Both the position numbers and the translations under genes were made by a program. From positions 1 through 48,675 of the forward strand of contig DATCXV010000002.1 in assembly GCA_036565605.1 (NCBI GenBank): a stretch of 48,675 nt of DNA, given 5' to 3'. The notes beneath the pieces are model-generated. The model made no database searches and had not been told where the DNA came from. It worked only from the letters and a program-made list of their open reading frames with translations. The stretch is from UBA6065 sp036565605. Lineage in GTDB: Bacteria; Patescibacteriota; Minisyncoccia; Phycocordibacterales; UBA6065. Positions 14,559 to 21,539 of the stretch are shown piece after piece (within the stretch, counting starts at the first letter, position 1; every line of letters starts with the position of its first letter).

Positions 14559-17448
14559 GCCGACAGCCAACGCAGTCGCTTTCTGCACAGCCGATGTTTT
14601 GAAGTATTGCTCCTGCATTGACTGCCTTTACCAACTCACGAATTTCGTCTTTGACGCGGGCGACGTCCTCCGGTATGACCGGTACTGTCACAATCTGACA
14701 GCGGCCTTTACCATCCGGTTTCAAGAAAACCAATGATGCTTCAATGCGCTTACCTTTATAGGAAGGATTCTGGGAAATAAGCATGTGATAGTACACAAGC
14801 TGCCGGAAATACGCACCGTCCGATGAAACTGTCTCTCCTTTGATTGCAGCGACCGAAAGCGCTTCACGAGTTTTATAGTCGAAGACGCGAATCGTATCAC
14901 CATCTTCAACAACGGCATCCAATTTACCGTGGAGTCGCAGACCTTCAAAGTCCGCTTCAAACCATTTTTCGGTAAGCGCACCTTGTGGCGCAGAAAGATG
15001 TCCGAGAAGTGCTTTTGCCACCGCAGGTGCATGAGCAATCAATTCTTCAAGCAAGGCTTCCTTTTCGAATACTGGTAGAAGCGACGTTCGGAAATAACTT
15101 TGCACCGCATCAATAATCTCGGCTGAAATTGTCTTTTCAGATTTATCAGAAAGCTTCCAGACACGCGCCATCGCTTCATGCATAGCGTTACCCTTTTCAG
15201 AATTTGCGTTTGGTGCTTCGGGCACGCGCAGGATGCTTTTTATATAGAAATCGTGCGGACAGCGCATAAAATGATTAAGCGCCGTCACTGAAAGTCCTCG
15301 TTCGGAAAGAGTACGTATAGCATGGTGCACACGCTCGGTCGCATCAGCACTTTGTCGTACTTCCAGCGAAGAAGCAGCCAGAATCGGTTCTGCTGCTGGC
15401 ACATCAACGCCAGTGATCGATGAAGGGTCAAGTTCAGAGATGAAACGAAGAGGCGACAATTCCCGGCCAACAGCGTCAGTCAAAGGCGCAATAATCGATA
15501 CATGTTTACGAGCCCGTGTAAGTGCTACATAAAATAGTCTGCGAGCATCTTTGATATCATCGCCTTCGCCGCGTTCGCGTGGCAATACGAAATATGAAGC
15601 ACGCGAACGCGGCATCCACGACTCCTCGATTGCATATGGAATAAAAACATAATCGTATTCCAATCCTTTCGAACCGTGCGCCGTCATGACAAGCATCTGT
15701 GCATCAGCTGAACCAGCGAACACTTTAATCGTTTTACCTTCTGAAGATGCCTTGTACGAAAGCAATGCTTCCAAAAGCTGCCGCGGATCATCGATGCCGT
15801 CGCGACCGGCAACATCCTGGGCAAGCGACACCAGACCGCGCCACACTTCGGCTGACAACGGGTCACGTGTAGCACGGTCAACCAGCCCTGCGCGGGTCGC
15901 AGCCAAAATCATGAATTCAATCGCACCAGCACGCATACGTGCCCGTGACAATTCAGCGAGCGCCGGGACCTGTTTTTCCAAATCGCCGGTTATACCAGCA
16001 CGCAGATCTGCGATCAGTTTTACTGAAGCTTCGAGACTGATATTCCAAAGTCCCGCCGCCAATGTTCGGGCAAAAAGATCTGTACGAGATTGATCGGCCA
16101 AAAATCCAGCAAGATCAAAGAACGTAGCACCTACCGGATGCGCAAAAATATCCGCACCGCGTTCAGCCGACGCACGCACACCTTGCAAGGCCAATGCATC
16201 AAGCACACGGCCGACGTCTCTATTTGTGCGAACAATTACCGCGGCAGTCATATCCGATTCCTTTTCGATCTTCTTCAACTCGTCACCCAGATACTTTTCC
16301 ATCGCTGCCACATTACCCGCCATTACAACATCGATCTTCTGCGTAGATACAGCCTTCTTTTCTTGGGTTCCCGATACAAGTTTTACACGCAGGCTTTCAT
16401 GCTCGCCTTCGGCATAATTATTTTCGATCAAAGCAAAGCTTGCATCTAGAATGCCCTGATGCGAACGGTAATTGTCAGACAGCGAAATAAGCCGCGCGTC
16501 GGGCCAGGCATTTTGAAGCGACAGGAAGTTCTCGACGGACGCGCCCTGAAAGCGGTAAATCGCTTGCTTCTCGTCACCTACCACGAACAGGTTCGGACTC
16601 TCGAAGAAATCCGCGACCATGCGGACCAAAAGATTCTGCGAATCATTCGTATCCTGATGCTCATCAACCAGAATATAAAGAAAGCGCTCCTGTACCAGGC
16701 GTAAGAGCAATTCGTCGCGGCCCAGGGCAAGTACTACTTCCAGGATAAGATCGTCATAATCGATCGCCTTGTTTTCTTTTTTTCGCGCTTCATAGGCCTC
16801 ATAGACATCAGCAAAAAGTTCGGTTTTTTGACATTTTTCGATGCGCTTTTGCGCGTCGGCTTTAAGCTTCCCTTTTGTCTCGCCGCGGGTCGATATCGAG
16901 TCGGGATCAGCGGCAATACGCTTTGCCTCATCTTGGGCATGGCTTTGTATCATGGCCGGCGTCCAAGCCTCCTTTTTTGCATCACTGATCGTCTTGAGGA
17001 TCGCTCCTACATACAGATCAGGATTGCCGAATGGACGCAGAGTCGCGAAGCGCTTGTCTTTCAAAATGTCACGGATTGATGCTTCGGCTTCGATATCAGT
17101 CAGTTGCCGTGCATCGGAAATATGCGCGAAGTGATCCGGAAATTCACGGATAATCGATCCCGCGAAACCATGAAAGGTGTGAATGCGCACTTCGTCCGCC
17201 CTGCTTCCGATCACTTCGCGCAATTTTGCGCGCATCGCTTTGACGCCAGCTTCGGTAAAAGTGATGGCCAAGATACCGGAAGGCGGCGTATCGGTCGAAC
17301 GCAGGATATTGGCGATGCGCAAAGTCAAAATCGTGGTCTTGCCCGTGCCCGGACCAGCAATGACCATAACCGGACCATCAATGGTGTCCACCGCCTCTTT
17401 CTGCTTGGCATTCAGACGTGCATAGCGCTCTTCAAAGACAGAATTCAT
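14545..17448 (-). CDS. UvrD/Rep-family helicase with RecB-type nuclease domain and Cys cluster
   Basis: The 967-aa protein is a superfamily 1A helicase: Walker A GPGTGKT (residues 32-38), Walker B YILVDEHQDTND, motif III GDEKQAIYRFQGA, motif V TAHGSKGLEYDYVF and motif VI LFYVALTRARKHV. The C-terminal quarter is a PD-(D/E)XK nuclease (LHGKLDAVVEDGD, then FDYKTR). Cys in NHFMRCPHDFY before the nuclease and C-x4-C-x2-C at the extreme end suggest an iron-sulfur staple as in AddB/Cas4-type nucleases. This is the make-up of double-strand-break resection enzymes (AddAB/AdnAB), but in one chain. The start at 17448 is supported by TATACT ending 6 nt upstream. The stop is TGA. Confidence 0.93.
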   Translation of the reverse strand: MNSVFEERYARLNAKQKEAVDTIDGPVMVIAGPGTGKTTILTLRIANILRSTDTPPSGILAITFTEAGVKAMRAKLREVIGSRADEVRIHTFHGFAGSIIREFPDHFAHISDARQLTDIEAEASIRDILKDKRFATLRPFGNPDLYVGAILKTISDAKKEAWTPAMIQSHAQDEAKRIAADPDSISTRGETKGKLKADAQKRIEKCQKTELFADVYEAYEARKKENKAIDYDDLILEVVLALGRDELLLRLVQERFLYILVDEHQDTNDSQNLLVRMVADFFESPNLFVVGDEKQAIYRFQGASVENFLSLQNAWPDARLISLSDNYRSHQGILDASFALIENNYAEGEHESLRVKLVSGTQEKKAVSTQKIDVVMAGNVAAMEKYLGDELKKIEKESDMTAAVIVRTNRDVGRVLDALALQGVRASAERGADIFAHPVGATFFDLAGFLADQSRTDLFARTLAAGLWNISLEASVKLIADLRAGITGDLEKQVPALAELSRARMRAGAIEFMILAATRAGLVDRATRDPLSAEVWRGLVSLAQDVAGRDGIDDPRQLLEALLSYKASSEGKTIKVFAGSADAQMLVMTAHGSKGLEYDYVFIPYAIEESWMPRSRASYFVLPRERGEGDDIKDARRLFYVALTRARKHVSIIAPLTDAVGRELSPLRFISELDPSSITGVDVPAAEPILAASSLEVRQSADATERVHHAIRTLSERGLSVTALNHFMRCPHDFYIKSILRVPEAPNANSEKGNAMHEAMARVWKLSDKSEKTISAEIIDAVQSYFRTSLLPVFEKEALLEELIAHAPAVAKALLGHLSAPQGALTEKWFEADFEGLRLHGKLDAVVEDGDTIRVFDYKTREALSVAAIKGETVSSDGAYFRQLVYYHMLISQNPSYKGKRIEASLVFLKPDGKGRCQIVTVPVIPEDVARVKDEIRELVKAVNAGAILQNIGCAESDCVGCRLIAL

Positions 17449-17476
17449 GGGGCAAGTATAGCAAAGCAGACAACAA

Positions 17477-17500
17477 AAGCGCGCCCTAAAGGGCGCGCTT
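17477..17500 (-). terminator. Intrinsic terminator
   Basis: A 10-bp stem (AAGCGCGCCC at 17477-17486 with its complement at 17491-17500) has a 4-nt loop and a TTTTG tail in the leftward direction. It ends the DoxX gene and lies just upstream of the helicase promoter. Confidence 0.85.
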
Positions 17501-17518
17501 AAGATTTTTTCCACTCTT

Positions 17519-17899
17519 CTACTCTCTTTTAAATATTCTCTTGAAAGTATATGCGCCTGGACCAGACAGCGAGATAGCAATAGCTGAAAGGAAGAGCATC
17601 AGGTCAAACTCGTAACCGCCAATAAAGCCGTGCGAAAGTTTAACCAAGCCGATTGATCCGACCATCGTCGCGGCAAGCGCCACGCCTGCCCAGCCCGTCC
17701 ACACACCCAAAAGCATCGCCACGCCACCGATTATTTCCACCGATGCGATCAAGTACGCCCAAAATGCTGACAGTCCGAGCGTTCCAAAAAACGCTACGGT
17801 ATCTGCCATATTCGTCAACTTATCCGAACCATGCGCCAAGAAGACCAACGCAAGCCCGACACGAACAAGAAGCAATGCGGTGTCAGTGGTATTTCTCAT
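17519..17899 (-). CDS. DoxX-family integral membrane protein
   Basis: The 126-aa protein has four hydrophobic spans and the DoxX start LLLVRVGLALVFLAHGSDKL, followed by the conserved ASVEIIGGVAMLLG segment. DoxX proteins are poorly understood membrane proteins linked to redox or oxidative-stress complexes. The product is full length. The gene stands between two other leftward genes and has its own terminator; a TACAAT lies about 20 nt upstream of the ATG. Confidence 0.88.
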   Translation of the reverse strand: MRNTTDTALLLVRVGLALVFLAHGSDKLTNMADTVAFFGTLGLSAFWAYLIASVEIIGGVAMLLGVWTGWAGVALAATMVGSIGLVKLSHGFIGGYEFDLMLFLSAIAISLSGPGAYTFKRIFKRE

Positions 17900-17935
17900 G
17901 TGAATAAAAAATAATAACGCCGTTATTGTAGCACG

Positions 17936-18979
17936 CTATATCTGAGTCGTTTGCCTATTCTGGTCATCCAGAACAATAAGCTTGTAGATCTCGATTAAGG
18001 CCGAAAGCAAGGCTACAACCAGAGGGCCTAGAAACAGTCCAACAGGGCCAAAGAATGCGATACCACCAAGAACCGACAAGAGAACAAGCAGTGGGTGAAC
18101 GGTAAACCCCTTGCCCACCACAATCGGCATCAAAATATTGTCGACCAGACCAACTACGATAATGCCCCAGACACCGAGTCCGATCGCCATGCCAATTTCA
18201 TTCTTGGCCAATAGATACAGCGCTGCTGGAATGATGGTCAATCCCGCACCGATCCCTGGCAAAAGCGATACAATGGCCGTGATTGCACCCCACAAAGCCG
18301 CATGTGGCACATGGAAGATCCAAAATCCAATGGCAGCCAGAACACCTTTCACCAAAGACGTGAAAAGAGAACCTCGCACAACCGAGTTCACCGCCCGCTC
18401 AATTTTGGCGATAATCTCGTTATCGTAAGTATCAGAAAGAGGAGAAATTTCGATCGCCGTACGCTTAAACTTGTCTCCATCACGAAGCATATAGAACATA
18501 CCAACGATAGCGATGAACGCGCCTAAAGCCGCCGAAGCAGTCGTCGAAAGAATCTGTCGAGCATTTGATACAAACGAATCCGCGATAGAGCGAATATACC
18601 CTTCAATATCTGGCACGAATGATGGGAAAATACGTTGGATCGGTTCGACAACATAAGATGTGATCACACCCATGCCACCCAACCCTTCGTCACGTAAACT
18701 TCCGTAAAACTGAATCGATTCAACCGCGACCTGCTGAACAAGTGCTGCCAAGGGAACCAAGATAACAAGCAGCACAAAAAGGACCGAGAAGAACGCCGAC
18801 AGCGAACGCTTCCCTTTTGTCTGAACAAGGAACCATCGATTGACCGGCCTTACGACCACCGCCGCCATGAACGCCAATGCAAGCGGCGCAACAAATGGCT
18901 TGAAAAGCAGAAGAGTCAGAACAAAAACGAAAAGAAGCAGTCCTATGAAAAACGAGAGTTGGAGCTTTTTGGTGTCCAT
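17936..18979 (-). CDS. AI-2E/PerM-family membrane transporter
   Basis: The protein has about seven or eight hydrophobic segments and the family core: PLALAFMAAVVVRPVNRW, a soluble middle region, then LLPGIGAGLTIIPAALYL, DNILMPIVVGKG and HPLLVLLSVLGGIAFFGPVG. The PerM/AI-2E family exports or exchanges small molecules; substrates differ and AI-2 transport should not be assumed. TATACT ends only 1 nt before an ATG at 18985 but 7 nt before the ATG at 18979, so 18979 (MDTKKLQ, 347 aa) is the better start if the mRNA is leaderless. Confidence 0.9.
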   Translation of the reverse strand: MDTKKLQLSFFIGLLLFVFVLTLLLFKPFVAPLALAFMAAVVVRPVNRWFLVQTKGKRSLSAFFSVLFVLLVILVPLAALVQQVAVESIQFYGSLRDEGLGGMGVITSYVVEPIQRIFPSFVPDIEGYIRSIADSFVSNARQILSTTASAALGAFIAIVGMFYMLRDGDKFKRTAIEISPLSDTYDNEIIAKIERAVNSVVRGSLFTSLVKGVLAAIGFWIFHVPHAALWGAITAIVSLLPGIGAGLTIIPAALYLLAKNEIGMAIGLGVWGIIVVGLVDNILMPIVVGKGFTVHPLLVLLSVLGGIAFFGPVGLFLGPLVVALLSALIEIYKLIVLDDQNRQTTQI

Positions 18980-18995
18980 GCCCATTAGTATACCT

Positions 18996-19916
18996 TTATT
19001 TTGCCACCGAGCGCGACCGTGCCCCAGGATTTGTGTGAACGATCTTTTTACATTTCGCCGAGCAGTATGCGCGATCCGCTTCTCGACAATCTACACAACA
19101 AAGCATCTGACTTCTGCAATCTTGGTTCGTGCAGTCTGCGTACTCTTCGGTCTTTACATCACAGAAAGAGCAGCGGCCGATCACTTCCCTGTCTTTTCCA
19201 CCAAAATGCATAGTGACGCGTCCATCAAAGACATACAATGCACCTTTGAAATACTTACCAGGATATTTCTCCATGAACGAGACAATGCCACCATCCAATT
19301 GATAGACATCTTTGAAACCGTTTTTGACCAAATATCCCGAAGCCTTTTCGCAACGCACGCCGCCGGTGCAGACCGGAACCACACGTTCGTTCTTATATTT
19401 AGAAAGTTTGGGCAGAATCTTCGAAAGGTCGCGAAAATTTTTTAAAGGCGGCAAGACCGAACCTTCGAAGTGGCCAACCTTGTGCTCGTAATCGTTGCGC
19501 ATGTCGATGATGGTCACCTTCTCACCTTTGTCGAGCCATTCTTTGAGGATCTCAGGTGAAAGACGCTTGCCGGTGACTTTGCGCGGGTCAACATCCGTCT
19601 CGGCGGATTTTTCAAGTGAAAGCGAAACAATTTCCGAGCGAACCTTCACCGAAAGACGGGGGAAAGCCGCACCATCCTTTGTTCCTTCACTTATCTTCCA
19701 ATGAATCTTTTTGAATCCAGGTTTGGAATTGAGAAATTCGCGATATACTTTTGTGTCAGCAACAGTGCCTTCAAGCGTGCCGTTTACGCCTTCTTTGGCA
19801 ACGATAATACGGCCCTTCAGGCCATGCGCCTCGCAAAAAGCACGCTGTTCAGCGGCAAATTTCTCGGGATTGCGAATATTCGCGTATTTATAATACAGAA
19901 GTATCTCTCGCTTCAT
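18996..19916 (-). CDS. trhO: tRNA uridine-34 hydroxylase TrhO (rhodanese family)
   Basis: The 306-aa protein matches the TrhO/YceA (UPF0176) family. It has an N-terminal acylphosphatase-like domain and a rhodanese domain with active-site CTGGVRCEK (Cys 183). The Cys-rich C-terminal region (GRCSFCDVKTEEYADC and later CCVDCREADRAYCSAKC) probably binds zinc. Known members hydroxylate U34 of tRNAs toward cmo5U/mo5U. A TAGAAT box lies 9 nt upstream of the ATG. It is followed closely by the permease gene on the same strand. Confidence 0.93.
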   Translation of the reverse strand: MKREILLYYKYANIRNPEKFAAEQRAFCEAHGLKGRIIVAKEGVNGTLEGTVADTKVYREFLNSKPGFKKIHWKISEGTKDGAAFPRLSVKVRSEIVSLSLEKSAETDVDPRKVTGKRLSPEILKEWLDKGEKVTIIDMRNDYEHKVGHFEGSVLPPLKNFRDLSKILPKLSKYKNERVVPVCTGGVRCEKASGYLVKNGFKDVYQLDGGIVSFMEKYPGKYFKGALYVFDGRVTMHFGGKDREVIGRCSFCDVKTEEYADCTNQDCRSQMLCCVDCREADRAYCSAKCKKIVHTNPGARSRSVAK

Positions 19917-19956
19917 TGCGAGGCCATTCTATACGAAACTGGCCGCGACTGCTACC

Positions 19957-20391
19957 TTAACCGAAAATAGCTACGATCAATGCCGAAACAACGATCGTCA
20001 CCAGATAGTAGCCAGAATTGATGGCAAACAATGCCCATGAGTCACGTTTACCATACAGTACCAAAGTAATTCCGGTCGGAACCGAGAACGCAAGCCACAT
20101 AAGGACCGCAAGAACAATCACGCCCCAGATACCCACGACCACAAGCGAGTTGAGGAGCGATGAAAGAACAAATGCGGTGATCAAGGCCAAAACGAATGAC
20201 GTGCCGTACGACTTCACCATATCTGCCTTCGACATGCCTTCCCCTGCTTTCGCGATCTCTTCAGGCGAAGGACAAACCTCTTTCAAAAAGCGTTGGCCGA
20301 AAATCGCCTTTGAGTACCATGCAAAACCAATCCCCATGGACACCACGCCTGCAATCACGATCGTAATGTAATTAATATTTTGAAAAAACAT
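19957..20391 (-). CDS. DUF1761-family small membrane protein
   Basis: The 144-aa protein has four predicted spans and the family signature GIGFAWYSKAIFGQRFLKE near the N-terminus. A cytoplasmic loop with EEIAKAGEGMSKADMVKSYG follows, then three more helices. DUF1761 members have no firmly known function. TATAGA ends 8 nt before the ATG and a second TATACT lies further upstream. The gene is divergent from the two-component cassette. Confidence 0.85.
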   Translation of the reverse strand: MFFQNINYITIVIAGVVSMGIGFAWYSKAIFGQRFLKEVCPSPEEIAKAGEGMSKADMVKSYGTSFVLALITAFVLSSLLNSLVVVGIWGVIVLAVLMWLAFSVPTGITLVLYGKRDSWALFAINSGYYLVTIVVSALIVAIFG

Positions 20392-20508
20392 ATAAACGCT
20401 CTATACAGTAATAGCGAAAGTATAGCACTACCTCATAAAGATAATTTTCGTGGAGTACGCAAGGTGAAGCTTTTCATATTATGCCTGTATAAAGCCATTT
20501 ATAGAAAA

Positions 20509-20530
20509 AGATAAAGAAAAGATAAAAATG
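20509..20530 (+). promoter_or_regulatory. Tandem 11-bp direct repeats upstream of the response-regulator gene
   Basis: GATAAAGAAAA (20509-20519) is followed directly by GATAAAAATGT (20520-20530); the GATAAA cores are 11 bp apart. OmpR/PhoB-family regulators typically bind tandem direct repeats with 10-11 bp spacing. The same unit occurs in inverse orientation behind the regulator gene at 21300-21332. This is a candidate operator; the regulator assignment is inference. Confidence 0.55.
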
Positions 20531-20578
20531 TGTATAACTTACCTCCTTGCGCCAGACCTATCGGGAACTAGAATGTCT

Positions 20579-20584
20579 TTATAA
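20579..20584 (+). promoter_or_regulatory. -10 element of the response-regulator gene
   Basis: TATAAT lies 15 nt before the ATG at 20600. I see no good -35 at the expected distance (20556-20561 reads CCTATC), which would suit a promoter that needs an activator bound upstream. Confidence 0.5.
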
Positions 20585-20599
20585 TCGTCAAAGCAGCAC

Positions 20600-21289
20600 A
20601 TGCGCATTCTTGTCGTCGATGATGATCGGGATATTCGAGAATTCTTGAAAGCAAATCTTCAAACCGAGTGCTTTATCGTCGACACAGCTGGAGATGGAGA
20701 GGACGGATCATTTCTCGCTCGCACTCGTGAATACGACGTGATCATTCTCGACAACATCATGCCCCGAAAATCGGGTTACGAAGTCTGTCGTGAATTACGC
20801 GCTGCAGGCAAAACGACTCCTATTATTATGCTGTCGGTACAAGCCGATGTCGAAAATCGCGTCGATCTCCTTGATTTGGGTGCAGATGATTTCGTACCCA
20901 AGCCGTTTTCGTTCAGAGAATTACGTGCTCGCATTCGTGCATTGATGCGCCGACCGAAAGATTCAGTTGCGACCGTGCTTACCGTCGGCGATCTCGTTCT
21001 TGATACCGCCAATCAACGAGTCCGTCGCGGTACACGCGACATTTATCTTACACGCAAGGAATTCGCTTTGACAGAATACTTAATGCGAAATCGCGGTGCA
21101 GTCGTATCGCGCGGAATGCTTATGGAGCATGTCTGGGAAGAAGATGTCGATCCTTTCTCGAACACCATCGAGTCCCACATTTTGAATCTACGAAAAAAGA
21201 TCGACCGAGTACCTAAAAAGAAGCTTATTCATACCGTTCCAGGCCGCGGATACAAGATAGAATCGAGCAATCGCATGATGGTTGATTAA
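20600..21289 (+). CDS. OmpR/PhoB-family response regulator
   Basis: The 229-aa protein has a receiver domain (residues 1-115) with acidic pocket DDD (7-9), phospho-acceptor Asp51 in ILDNIMP, Ser79 in the switch position and Lys101 in VPKPF. A winged-helix DNA-binding domain follows (about 128-225), with LTRKEFALTEYLM, the SRGMLMEHVWEED loop, TIESHILNLRKKI recognition helix and VPGRGYKIE wing. It should activate or repress transcription when phosphorylated, most likely by the histidine kinase encoded 250 bp downstream. Candidate 11-bp-spaced operators lie on both sides of the gene. Confidence 0.96.
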   Translation: MRILVVDDDRDIREFLKANLQTECFIVDTAGDGEDGSFLARTREYDVIILDNIMPRKSGYEVCRELRAAGKTTPIIMLSVQADVENRVDLLDLGADDFVPKPFSFRELRARIRALMRRPKDSVATVLTVGDLVLDTANQRVRRGTRDIYLTRKEFALTEYLMRNRGAVVSRGMLMEHVWEEDVDPFSNTIESHILNLRKKIDRVPKKKLIHTVPGRGYKIESSNRMMVD

Positions 21290-21299
21290 AGTTATCAAC

Positions 21300-21332
21300 T
21301 GTTCTTTATTTTTTCTTTATCTTTTCTTTATC
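21300..21332 (-). promoter_or_regulatory. Three tandem 11-bp repeats upstream of the small ORF/kinase operon
   Basis: Read on the plus strand, the units are TGTTCTTTATT (21300-21310, imperfect), TTTTCTTTATC (21311-21321) and TTTTCTTTATC (21322-21332). On the minus strand the last two are GATAAAGAAAA, identical to the unit upstream of the regulator gene. The array ends 10 bp before a TG-extended -10 (CATACT, 21343-21348) and covers the place of the -35. This fits class II activation by the neighbouring OmpR-type regulator. Confidence 0.6.
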
Positions 21333-21342
21333 TCGGTTTTGC

Positions 21343-21348
21343 CATACT
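21343..21348 (+). promoter_or_regulatory. -10 element of the small ORF/kinase operon
   Basis: CATACT is preceded by TGC (extended -10). The predicted start near 21355 leaves about 15 nt before the small ORF, just enough to include its Shine-Dalgarno at 21358-21362. Confidence 0.5.
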
Positions 21349-21357
21349 CGCTCTTGT

Positions 21358-21362
21358 GGAGG
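21358..21362 (+). promoter_or_regulatory. Shine-Dalgarno GGAGG of the small ORF
   Basis: GGAGG is 7 nt before the ATG at 21370. This is ideal spacing and is one of the few strong ribosome binding sites in the window. Confidence 0.7.
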
Positions 21363-21369
21363 TTGCAGC

Positions 21370-21534
21370 ATGAAGTCGACAAGCCGGCACTTCCCCATTA
21401 TCATGTCTTTAAATCGATATATCGATGACCACGATCATCTCACAGATCCTCTCGGACAAGAACGCTCGCACCGGCACCATCAAGGCTCCGGCGGCACAGA
21501 GCGAATTCTCGCCATGGGACACGCTCTAAGCTAG
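21370..21534 (+). CDS. Small His-rich protein (54 aa) leading the kinase operon
   Basis: I do not recognise this 54-residue product. It starts MKSTSRHFPIIMSLNRYI and contains DDHDH at 19-23 and SHRHH at 33-37; seven of 54 residues are His and none is Cys. There is no clear signal peptide or membrane span. Support for translation comes from position: a promoter-like -10, a perfect GGAGG 7 nt upstream, and a stop (TAG, 21532-21534) only 5 nt before the kinase ATG, which itself lacks a Shine-Dalgarno. It may be a metal-binding peptide, a signal peptide for the kinase, or a leader whose translation is coupled to the kinase. No homology can be claimed. Confidence 0.55.
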   Translation: MKSTSRHFPIIMSLNRYIDDHDHLTDPLGQERSHRHHQGSGGTERILAMGHALS

Positions 21535-21539
21535 TACCC

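Noticed and set aside
17936..18979. AI-2E family permease as evidence of AI-2 quorum sensing
   Set aside because: The family name is historical, members export varied substrates, and no luxS or AI-2 receptor is seen here.
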